A DNA stretch of 64,000 nt from Mixophyes australis. Taxonomy: Eukaryota > Chordata > Amphibia > Anura > Limnodynastidae. Every line of letters starts with the position of its first letter. The stretch's first letter is position 1. Under the pieces are notes generated by a model. It was not told where the DNA came from. It searched no databases and saw only the letters and a list, made by a program, of their open reading frames with translations. Shown here piece by piece: positions 10,411 through 19,190 of this stretch. The DNA is taken from NCBI GenBank assembly GCA_036250195.1, contig JAVHZZ010000005.1:71876005-71940004 (forward strand), read 5' to 3'. The position numbers and the translations under genes were made by a program.

Positions 10411-11286
10411 TTCTGCAGTATCAGTCCAGTGGTGCTGTGTGCTGTGCTCTGTCCTTCTGAGGTCAGTGGTGCTGCTGGGTCCTGTGCTGTGTCCTGTTCA
10501 GTCCAGTGGTGCTGTGTCCTGTGCTCTGTGCTTCTAAGGGCATAGTTATTTCCCCATTATTCCCAAGTTTTTAAAAAATAAAAAAAAAGTAAAAAAAAAT
10601 AAAAAATTTAAAAAAAAAAAAATATATAATAATTATAACCAAATTTGCAAAACCAATCCAGCATTATAAGTCCATTGGTACTGCAATATTACCAAGTTCA
10701 CACATTCTGCAGTATCAGTCCAGTGGTGCTGTGTCCTGTGCTCTGTCCTGCTGAGTTCCGTAGTGCTGCTGGGTCCTGTGCCGTGTCCTGTTCAGTCCAG
10801 TGGTGCTGTGTCCTGTGCTCTGTGCTTCTAAGGGCATAGTTATTTCCCCACTATTCCCAAGTTTTTTAAAAATAAAAAAAAAGTAAAAAAAAATAAAAAA
10901 TTTAAAAAAAAATATAATAATTATAACCAAATTTGCAAAACCAATCCAGCAGTATAAGTCCATTGGTACTGCAATATTACCAAGTTCACACATTCTGCAG
11001 TATCAGTCCAGTGGTGCTGTGTCCTGTGCTCTGTCCTGCTGAGTTCCGTAGTGCTGCTGGGTCCTGTGCCGTGTCCTGTTCAGTCCAGTGGTGCTGTGTC
11101 CTGTGCTCTGTGCTTCTAAGGGCATAGTTATTTCCCCACTATTCCCAAGTTTTTTAAAAATAAAAAAAAAGTAAAAAAAAAAAAAAAATAAAAAAAAAAA
11201 TATATATATAATAATTATAACCAAATTTGCAAAACCAATCCAGCAGTATAAGTCCATTGGTACTGCAATATTACCAAGTTCACACA
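10411..11286 (+). repeat. Three tandem copies of a ~290-bp unit in the hAT 5' leader
   Basis: Units begin TTCTGCAGTATCAGTCCAGT at 10411, 10705 and 10993, and a fourth partial start occurs at 11287 just before the transposase. Spacing is 294, 288 and 294 bp. Each has a GTCCTGTGCTCTGTCC-rich half, then a poly(A)/poly(T)-like stretch, then GTCCATTGGTACTGCAATAT. Copies two and three are nearly identical; the first is more divergent. The GTCCATTGGTACTGCAATAT module also repeats in the derivative at 24.5-24.75 kb. Confidence 0.92.
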
Positions 11287-11312
11287 TTCTGCAGTATCTT
11301 GTGCTACATATA

Positions 11313-14309
11313 ATGGAGACCAAAAATTTGGAGGATAAAGTAGGGAAAGATCAAGACCCACTTCCTCCTAATGCTGAAGCTGCTGCCACTAGTCATGACA
11401 TAGACGATGAAATGCCATCAACGTCGTCTTCCAAGCCCGATGCCCAATCTCGTAGTACCGGGCATGTAAAATCCAAAAAGCCCAAGTTAAGAAAAAGTAG
11501 CAAAAAGAGAAACTTTAAATCATCTGAGGAGAAACGTAAAGTTGCCAATATGCCATTTACGACACGGAGTGGCAAGGAACGGCTTAGGCCCTGGCCCGTG
11601 TTCATGACTAGTGGTTCAGCTTCACCCACGGATCTTAGCCCTCCTCCTCCTCCCCCCCCCTACAAAAAATTGAAGAGAGTTATGCTGTCAGCAACAAAAC
11701 AGCAAACAACTCTGCCTTCTAAAGAGAAATTATCACAAATCCCCAAGGCGAGTCCAAGGGTGTTGGTGGTTGTCAAGCCTGACCTTCCCATCACTGTACG
11801 GGAAGAGGTGGCTCGGGAGGAGGCTATTGATGATGTAGCTGGCGCTGTGGAGGAACTTGATGATGAGGATGGTGATGTGGTTATTGTAAATGAGGCACCA
11901 GGGGGGGAAACAGCTGATGTCCATGGGATGAAAAAGCCCATCGTCATGCCTGGTCAGAAGACCAAAAAATGCACCTCTTCGGTCTGGAGTTATTTTTATC
12001 CAAATCCAGACAACCAATGTATGGCAATATGTAGCTTATGTAAAGCTCAAATAAGCAGGGGTAAGGATCTTGCCCACCTAGGAACATCCTCCCTTATACG
12101 TCACCTGAATAACCTTCATAGTTCAGTGGTTAGTTCAGGAACTGGGGCTAGGACCCTCATCGGTACAGGGACACCTAAATCCCGTGGTCCAGTTGGATAC
12201 ACACCAGCAACACCCTCCTCGTCAACTTCCTCCACAATCTCCATCAGATTCAGTCCTGCAGCCCAAGTCAGCAGCCAGACTGAGTCCTCCTCAATACGGG
12301 ATTCATCCGAGGAATCCTGCAGCGGTACGCCTACTACTGCCACTGCTGCTGTTGCTGCTGTTAGTCGGTCATCTTCCCAGAGGGGAAGTCGTAAGACCGC
12401 TAAGTCTTTCACAAAACAATTGACCGTCCAACAGTCGTTTGCCATGACCACCAAATACGATAGTAGTCACCCTATTGCAAAGCGTATAACTGCGGCTGTA
12501 ACTGCAATGTTGGTGTTAGACGTGCGCCCGGTGTCCGCCATCAGTGGAGTGGGATTTAGAGGGTTGATGGAGGTATTGTGTCCCCGGTACCAAATCCCCT
12601 CGAGATTCCACTTCACTAGGCAGGCGATACCAAAAATGTACAGAGAAGTACGATCAAGTGTCCTCAGTGCTCTTAAAAATGCGGTTGTACCCACTGTCCA
12701 CTTAACCACGGACATGTGGACAAGTGGTTCTGGGCAAACGAAGGACTATATGACTGTGACAGCCCACTGGGTAGATGCATCCCCTTCCGCAGCAACAGCA
12801 ACAGCTGCATCAGTAGCAGCATCTACAAAATGGCTGCTCATGCAAAGGCAGGCAACATTGTGCATTACAGGCTTTAATAAGAGGCACAACGCTGACAACA
12901 TATTAGAGAAAATGAGGGAAATTATCTCCCAGTGGCTTACCCCACTTAGACTCTCATGGGGATTTGTGGTGTCAGACAATGCCAGTAACATTGTGCGGGC
13001 ATTAAATATGGGCAATTTCCAGCACGTCCCATGTTTTGCCCACACCATTAATTTGGTGGTGCAGCATTACCTCAAGAGTGACAGGGGTGTGCAGGAGATG
13101 CTTGCGGTGGCCCGCAAAATTGCTGGACACTTTCGGCATTCAGCCAGTGCCTACCGCAGACTAGAGGCACATCAAAAAAGCTTGAACCTGCCCTGCTATC
13201 ACCTCAAACAAGAGGTTGTGACGCGCTGGAACTCCACCCTCTATATGCTGCAGAGGATGGAGGAGCAGCAAAAGGCCATTCAGGCCTACACAGCCACCTA
13301 CGACATAGGCAAAGGAGTGGGGATGCGCCTCAGTCAAGCGCAGTGGAGACTGATTTCCGTGTTGTGCAAGGTTCTGCAGCCATTTGAACTTGCCACACGA
13401 GAAGTCAGTTCCGACACTGCCAGCTTGAGTCAGGTCATTCCCCTGATCAGGCTGTTGCAGAAGCAGCTGGAGAAAGTGAGGGAGGAGCTGGTAAGCCATT
13501 GCGATTACACCAAGCATGTAGCTCTTGTGGATGTAGCCCTTCGTACGCTTTGCCAGGATCCGAGGGTGGTCACTCTTTTAAAGTCAGAGGAATACATTCT
13601 GGCCACCGTGCTCGATCCTCGGTTTAAAGCGTATGTTGTGTCTCTGTTTCCGGCGGACACAAGTCTACAGCGGTGCAAAGACCTGCTGGTCAGGAGATTG
13701 TCCTCTGAAGAGGACCGTGACATGCCAACAGCTCCACCCTCATTTTCTTCCACATCTATGGCTGCGAGGAAAAAGCTCAGTTTTCCCAAAAGAGGCACTG
13801 GCGGGGATGCTGATAACATCTGGTCCGGACTGAAGGACCTGCCAACCATTGCAGACATGTCTACTGTCGCTGCATTGGATGCTGTCACAATAGAAAAAAT
13901 TGTGGATGATTACTTTGCTGACACCATCCAAGTAGACATGTCAGACAGTCCATATTGTTACTGGCAGGAAAAAAAGGCAGTTTGGAAGCCCCTGTACAAA
14001 CTGGCTCTATTTTACCTGAGTTGTCCCCCCTCCAGTGTGTACTCGGAAAGAGTTTTTAGTGCAGCGGGGAACCTGGTCAGTGAGCGGCGAAGGAGGTTGC
14101 TTCCTCACAACGTTGAAAAAATGATGTTTATAAAAATGAATAATCAATTCCTCAATGAAGTACAGCACTGCCCTCCAGATACTACAGAGGGACCTGTGGT
14201 TGTGGAGTCCAGCGGGGACGAATTGATAATGTGTGATGAGGAGGAAGTACACACTGTAGGGGGAGAGGAATCAGAGGTTGAGGATGAGGACGACATCTTG
14301 CCTCAGTAG
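11313..14309 (+). CDS. hAT transposase with BED zinc finger (ZBED-like), intact ORF, 998 aa
   Basis: Predicted nuclear cut-and-paste transposase. The first in-frame ATG (11313) has A at -3 and G at +4; an upstream in-frame GTG at 11301 is not a likely vertebrate start. The N-terminal ~215 residues are low-complexity, basic and Ser/Pro-rich, with acidic patches near 170-195. Residues about 216-271 form a BED finger (SSVWSYFYP, then CSLC, then H-L-N-N-L-H). The RNase H-like core shows LTTDMWTSGS with Asp467 and FVVSDNASNI with Asp555, then VPCFAHTINLVVQ, a typical hAT CxxH block. The C-terminal dimerisation block contains SSVYSERVFSAAGNLVSERR, with Glu912 a candidate third catalytic residue, and ends in an acidic tail (EESEVEDEDD). 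No stop or frameshift is present. Length is within the range of large BED-hAT proteins. Expression is unknown. Confidence 0.93.
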   Translation: METKNLEDKVGKDQDPLPPNAEAAATSHDIDDEMPSTSSSKPDAQSRSTGHVKSKKPKLRKSSKKRNFKSSEEKRKVANMPFTTRSGKERLRPWPVFMTSGSASPTDLSPPPPPPPYKKLKRVMLSATKQQTTLPSKEKLSQIPKASPRVLVVVKPDLPITVREEVAREEAIDDVAGAVEELDDEDGDVVIVNEAPGGETADVHGMKKPIVMPGQKTKKCTSSVWSYFYPNPDNQCMAICSLCKAQISRGKDLAHLGTSSLIRHLNNLHSSVVSSGTGARTLIGTGTPKSRGPVGYTPATPSSSTSSTISIRFSPAAQVSSQTESSSIRDSSEESCSGTPTTATAAVAAVSRSSSQRGSRKTAKSFTKQLTVQQSFAMTTKYDSSHPIAKRITAAVTAMLVLDVRPVSAISGVGFRGLMEVLCPRYQIPSRFHFTRQAIPKMYREVRSSVLSALKNAVVPTVHLTTDMWTSGSGQTKDYMTVTAHWVDASPSAATATAASVAASTKWLLMQRQATLCITGFNKRHNADNILEKMREIISQWLTPLRLSWGFVVSDNASNIVRALNMGNFQHVPCFAHTINLVVQHYLKSDRGVQEMLAVARKIAGHFRHSASAYRRLEAHQKSLNLPCYHLKQEVVTRWNSTLYMLQRMEEQQKAIQAYTATYDIGKGVGMRLSQAQWRLISVLCKVLQPFELATREVSSDTASLSQVIPLIRLLQKQLEKVREELVSHCDYTKHVALVDVALRTLCQDPRVVTLLKSEEYILATVLDPRFKAYVVSLFPADTSLQRCKDLLVRRLSSEEDRDMPTAPPSFSSTSMAARKKLSFPKRGTGGDADNIWSGLKDLPTIADMSTVAALDAVTIEKIVDDYFADTIQVDMSDSPYCYWQEKKAVWKPLYKLALFYLSCPPSSVYSERVFSAAGNLVSERRRRLLPHNVEKMMFIKMNNQFLNEVQHCPPDTTEGPVVVESSGDELIMCDEEEVHTVGGEESEVEDEDDILPQ

Positions 14310-14364
14310 AGCCTGTTTAGTCTGTACAGGGAGAGATGAATAGCTTTTTTGGTGTGGGGGCCCA

Positions 14365-14428
14365 AACAAACCAATCATTTCAGCCAAAGTTGTTTGGTAG
14401 GCCCTGTCGCTGAAATGATTGGTTTGTT
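14365..14428 (+). other. 20-bp perfect stem-loop downstream of the transposase stop
   Basis: AACAAACCAATCATTTCAGC at 14365-14384 is the exact reverse complement of GCTGAAATGATTGGTTTGTT at 14409-14428, with a 24-nt loop. It sits 56 bp after the stop codon and would fold in the 3' UTR of the transposase mRNA. Function is unknown; it could be an RNA structure or a remnant of a small insertion. Confidence 0.8.
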
Positions 14429-14499
14429 AAAGTGTGCATGTCCTATTTCAACAACATAAGGGTGGGTGTGAGGGCCCAAGGACAATTCCATCTTGGAAC

Positions 14500-15760
14500 T
14501 TTTTTTTTTGCATTATATGACCAAGCAACAGTCGTTTGCCATGTTCAAAAAGTAAAACCAAATGTAAAAAAATTCAAGAAATTAAACCAAAAGTAAAATG
14601 CTGTGTCATAATTTAAAACAAGAGGTATTGACGTGCTCTAAAACTACTGTATTGTTGTTTATATTTTATAAACACTACACTTGAAAGCTTTAGTCTTTCA
14701 ATAGAAAAGTAACTGTCCATTGCACGAATATTTGCAACAGGGACAATTTTAGGGTTAAGAAAGTCAACTAATAATAACACTTCGACGCTGTGTGTCTTTA
14801 TAAACACTACACTTGGAAGTTGGAGGAGGTATTGTGGCCCCGGCACCAAATTTACTACCGGGGCCACTCCACTGTGCAGTCCATATTTAGGTGTATCAGA
14901 TATTAAACAACGGTGACAGTTGATGCCCAATTTTTTAATTATATTGTGGCCTCGGTACCAAATTGTGTACCGGGGCCACCCCACTACGCAGTCCAGATAC
15001 TTGTTTGGTGGAATTCAGACCAGTTGAGGGTTTTATTATTATATTGTGTGGACCACTCTATCTATACCACACTACAACTCTATACCACTCTATTTCCTAC
15101 TTTAATTCTATTTCATACTTTAATTCTATTTCCTACTTTAATTCTATTACTAATTAATTACCATAAAGAGGAACAAAATAAACCAATTTTACCAAAAGTA
15201 TAATATGACTTAGACTTACAAACACTACACTTGAAAGATCGTGCCTTTAAATGAAAAAGTCAGTCTTCATTGCACAACTATGTGCAACAGGGACAGTTTT
15301 TTGGGTTTACAAAGTCAAACAATAACACACTTTGACCCTGTCTGTCTGGGATCTCAATGACGAATTGTCTGTACCATGTTTGGAGGAGGTATTGTGGCCC
15401 CGGTATCAAATTGGGTACCGGGGCCACCCCACTATGCAGTCCAGATACTTGTTTGGTGGAATTCAGACACGTGGAGGGTTTTTTAATTATATTGTGGCCT
15501 CGGTACCAAATTGTGTACCGGGGCCACCACACTACGCAGTCAAGATAGATAGATGCGTATTGCGTATCATAGATAAAGTACATTCAGTGGTGTGGGGCAA
15601 ATTGAAAAATATTCAAAATGCACTGACATTATCAAAAACAAGAGGTTGTCACACGCTAAAACTCCAACATGTATATGATGGAGAGGATGGAGGAGCAGCC
15701 GTATGTGTAGTGTAATGCAGATCTGTTGAAGGTTTTTTATATATTTTATTGTGGTGCCCA
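14500..15760 (+). repeat. 3' region of the hAT built from decayed copies of transposase coding segments
   Basis: Several noncoding stretches match the ORF upstream. CAACAGTCGTTTGCCATG at 14526 equals codons at about 12430. AAACAAGAGGT[A/T]... at 14617 and 15637 match 13207, the latter continuing to GAGGATGGAGGAGCAGC as at 13252. GAGGTATTGTGGCCCCGG at 14825 and 15385, and TATTGTGGCCTCGGTACC at 14942 and 15490, match GAGGTATTGTGTCCCCGG near 12570. A ~570-bp direct duplication (about 14640-14990 and 15210-15560) carries many of these. All copies are full of stops. AATAAA at 15178-15183 is a possible poly(A) signal. Confidence 0.8.
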
Positions 15761-15761
15761 G

Positions 15762-17021
15762 TGCCCACTCCTCTACGCAGTCCAGGTACAATTATTGGTG
15801 CGAATCATAAAAGTTCAGGGTTTTTAAGATATTGTGGTGACCCACTCCTCTACGCAGTCCAGGTACAATTATTGGTGCGAATCATAAAAGTTCAGGGTTT
15901 TTAATATATTGTGGTGACCCACTCCTCTACGCAGTCCAGGTACAATTATTGGTGCGAATCATAAAAGTTCAGGGTTTTTAATATATTGTGGTGACCCACT
16001 CCTCTACGCAGTCCAGGTACAATTATTGGTGCGAATCATAAAAGTTCAGGGTTTTTAATATATTGTGGTGACCCACTCCTCTACGCAGTCCAGGTACAAT
16101 TATTGGTGCGAATCATAAAAGTTCAGGGTTTTTAAGATATTGTGGTGACCCACTCCTCTACGCAGTCCAGGTACAATTATTGGTGCGAATCATAAAAGTT
16201 CAGGGTTTTTAATATATTGTGGTGACCCACTCCTCTACGCAGTCCAGGTACAATTATTGGTGCGAATCATAAAAGTTCAGGGTTTTTAAGATATTGTGGT
16301 GACCCACTCCTCTACGCAGTCCAGGTACAATTATTGGTGCGAATCATAAAAGTTCAGGGTTTTTAATATATTGTGGTGACCCACTCCTCTACGCAGTCCA
16401 GGTACAATTATTGGTGCGAATCATAAAAGTTCAGGGTTTTTAAGATATTGTGGTGACCCACTCCTCTACGCAGTCCAGGTACAATTATTGGTGCGAATCA
16501 TAAAAGTTCAGGGTTTTTAATATATTGTGGTGACCCACTCCTCTACGCAGTCCAGGTACAATTATTGGTGCGAATCATAAAAGTTCAGGGTTTTTAAGAT
16601 ATTGTGGTGACCCACTCCTCTACGCAGTCCAGGTACAATTATTGGTGCGAATCATAAAAGTTCAGGGTTTTTAAGATATTGTGGTGACCCACTCCTCTAC
16701 GCAGTCCAGGTACAATTATTGGTGCGAATCATAAAAGTTCAGGGTTTTTAATATATTGTGGTGACCCACTCCTCTACGCAGTCCAGGTACATTTATTGGT
16801 GCGATTCATAAAAGTTCAGGGTTTTTAATATATATTGTGGTGACCCACTCCTCTACGCAGTCCAGGTACATTTATTGGTGCGATTCATAAAAGTTCAGGG
16901 TTTTTAATATATATTGTGGTGACCCACTCCTCTACGCAGTCCAGGTACAATTATTGGTGCGAATCATAAAAGTTCAGGGTTTTTAATATATTGTGGTGAC
17001 CCACTCCTCTACGCAGTCCAG
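15762..17021 (+). repeat. 77-bp satellite array, ~16 copies, inside the hAT
   Basis: Unit starts (GACCCACTCCTCTACGCAGT) occur at 15839, 15916, 15993 and every 77 bp to 16763, then at 16842 and 16921 (two 79-bp units with an extra TA) and 16998; a slightly divergent first unit starts at 15762. Units are nearly identical, differing mainly at TTTAATATATT versus TTTAAGATATT. The monomer resembles the spacer units at 14940-15060 and 15420-15540 (CAGTCCAGATAC, TTGGTGGAATTCA, GAGGGTTTT, TATTGTGG in the same order), so it is probably derived from them. Confidence 0.95.
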
Positions 17022-17336
17022 AAAGATACCTTGTTGCAACGTTTTGGACTAATAACTATATTGTGAGGTGTTCAGAATACACTGTAAATTAGTGGAAATG
17101 CTTGTTATTGAATGTTATTGAGGTTAATAATAGCCTAGGAGTGAAAATAAGCCCAAAAACTTGATTTTTAAACTTTTTATGTTTTTTTCAAAAAAAATCC
17201 GAATCCAATACCTTAAATCCGAACCGAGACCTTTCGTCAAGTGTTTTGCGAGACAAATCCGAACCTCAAAAATAACGAAAATCCGGATCCAAAACACAAA
17301 ACACGAGACCTCAAAAGTCGCCGGTGCACATCCCTA
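17022..17336 (+). repeat. hAT right terminal region
   Basis: After the last satellite unit comes a unique stretch (GTTATTGAATGTTATTGAGG, then GAGTGAAAATAA) that is conserved in the 24.2-kb derivative. It is followed by clustered ATCCGAATCC, AAATCCGAACC and AAACACGAGACC motifs and the terminal CATCCCTA. The ATCCGA motifs mirror the CTCGGAT units of the left end, consistent with transposase-binding sites. Confidence 0.8.
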
Positions 17337-17344
17337 CAAAATAT

Positions 17345-17934
17345 GCAGATGGACATTACTTATTCAAGATGTTGAAGAGATGTAAGACTTTATTGTTGAC
17401 TGTTTTCCCAATTCGGGGGTCTGTTGTTGATTTAGCCTATTATCACATATTTACAATGGTGCTCAGACATTCTGTCTCTCCGTTATAAACTTAGCCTAAC
17501 CTACTATAACTTTGCTATCTCCTCTTTTCTGCACATGGCATCGGACACGCTCTGTGACTGGCCCACGGCACATCCTTTCAGCATAGTGTGGCTTATGTCA
17601 TAAGAATCTCCCTGAAATCAGTTTATGAAAGTGTACTCCATCTGTAGATGAGAGACAACAACAGACAACTTGTGATGCTGTCACTCTCAACAGAGTTATT
17701 CAGTGCCAACTAGTACAGAATGAGCAGAGAGCAAGAAAGTGAACAAAAGCCTTCCCTATTCTTATAATACAAATTATTATTAATTAACATGTCTCCCAAT
17801 ATTTTAAATGGAAATAAAATAAAATATTTAAGACTGATTAAATAAATCCAATCAGTCTGGCTAGAATTTAGTTACATATACATAATCATGCCTACTTCTC
17901 CTGTCTGACTGGGTGTAGTATGAATTTAAAATGC
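17345..17934. other. Flank between hAT and foldback element, nothing recognised
   Basis: Right of the target repeat the sequence is single-copy-looking, AT-rich DNA with no credible ORF or repeat structure. Confidence 0.4.
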
Positions 17935-18884
17935 AAATAATACTGACACAAAGAATACTGACACTAAAATGTAGACACTTAAAACACTGACAAGTAGGAA
18001 ATACATAATGTTCAAAACACTGACATGTAAAAAATACTGACAACCTAAATACCTACATGTAAGAAATCCATACACACATAAAAAACTGACAGTGTGATTG
18101 CCGACAGTGAGAATGCAGACAATCACACTGTTGGCATTAAGAGGGCAACGCGAGCGGGTCCGGTGACCGCCTGCGGTATACTGTAAAAATAAATGAATTT
18201 TAAAAAAAAGTGTGGGGCCTCCCCTGTAAACACTATTAGCTCTTGCGCTGCCAGCCTACTGCAGGTTTTCTGGGGGGGGGGGTGTGGGGGGCCCCTGATT
18301 TCAAGATAACCAGCACTAGTCAGCACTTGGCTGGGTATTCCTAAAGGGGGGCCTGCACATTTTTTTGCAGACCCCTCTCCCTAGTGAATCCAGCCCAGTG
18401 CTGAAAAGCCTGGGGTTGGTTATCATTATGGCAGGGTGACCCCTGCCGCATATTCCTCTGCTATAGTGCACCCCACCTCTGCTTTTTTTGCCTGGTGCTG
18501 GTTTTCATGAAATCAGGGGGACCCTACGCTTTTTTCCACCCCGATGTCATGGAAACTAGCAGTAGGCTGGCCTCGCTAGGGTTAATAATGCTCTTTTTTT
18601 TTATTCATCTATTTTTTACAGTATACAGCCAACGGATCAAGCGGCTGTATAGCCGCCGTTCCCTTTCTCATTGCCCTCTTAATGCCAGCAGTGTGACTGT
18701 CAGCGTTTTCACTGTCAGCAATCACACTGTCAGTATTTTATGTGTGTCTGCATTTCATGCATATAGGTATTTATGGTGTCTGTATTTCTTGCATGTCACT
18801 GTTTCTAAAGTTTGGACTTTCTTACTTGTCTGTATTTTTAGTGTCGGCATTTTAGTGTCAGTATTCTTTGTGTTGGCGTTATTT
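17935..18884. mobile_element. Foldback DNA element with ~400-bp inverted arms of ACTGACA-type repeats
   Basis: The left arm starts AAATAATACTGACACAAAGA and the right arm, read in reverse complement, starts AAATAACGCCAACACAAAGA; both continue with ATACTGACACTAAAATG. The arms consist of degenerate AATACTGACA or AAACACTGACA units, then a GCCAACAGTGTGATT/AAGAGGGCAA block, then a GCTGCCAGCCTACTGC and GGGGCCCCTGATTTC core. Nearly the whole element is therefore an imperfect palindrome. The core block also occurs in the element at 4150-5690, so both belong to one lineage with different arm repeats. No ORF of note. Target duplication not resolved. Confidence 0.8.
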
Positions 18885-19190
18885 CAGTATGTAATACAAA
18901 ATAATAGCATAATGCATTCAAACTGACATTAACATGGATGTAGATATTAGGAAATATCTACTTTTAGCAAATAAAGGAGGTACCATTAGAAATCTACATA
19001 ATAGGGAAAATACAGTAGGTATATTGGGGTATTCCAATTTAAAATTGAGAATATAAGTACTTAAAAAGCAAACCAGATTTATTTTACTTGTATCTAATTC
19101 AGAGTATCAGAAAATTTACAATGTATTGTCTGAAAAAAAAACGTGTTTAATTTACGATGCTGCACACTTTAACATATCCTGTGTGTAATT
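18885..19190. other. AT-rich stretch, nothing recognised
   Basis: No repeats or coding traces were found between the foldback element and the Tc1 copy. Confidence 0.4.

Larger units (their letters stand above)
10075..17336 (+). mobile_element. Complete autonomous hAT DNA transposon (7,262 bp)
   Basis: The element starts TAGGGATGAGCGC and ends GTGCACATCCCTA, so the termini are inverted (TAGGGATG / CATCCCTA). It is bracketed by an exact 8-bp direct repeat CAAAATAT at 10067-10074 and 17337-17344, the target-duplication length of the hAT superfamily. Inside are a TATA-containing left end, two kinds of tandem repeats, a 998-codon transposase ORF without stops, a 3' region of decayed transposase-derived segments, a 77-bp satellite and a right end rich in ATCCGAATCC-type motifs. 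Exact target repeats plus an open transposase imply a fairly recent insertion. A shorter copy with related ends lies at 24216-25008. Confidence 0.93.

Noticed and set aside
11301..11312. Four extra N-terminal codons starting with GTG for the transposase
   Set aside because: Vertebrate translation normally starts at ATG; the ATG at 11313 has a favourable context, so the protein is taken as 998 residues.
10274..11323. Short open frames rich in Ser, Val, Leu and Phe upstream of the transposase
   Set aside because: Direct products of the 15-bp and ~290-bp tandem repeats and A-tracts.
12116..13888. Several minus-strand open frames within the transposase region
   Set aside because: Antisense shadows of the real ORF.
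15762..17021. Regular array resembling a CRISPR locus
   Set aside because: There are no unique spacers: the whole 77-bp unit repeats, and the sequence is vertebrate. It is a satellite inside a transposon.
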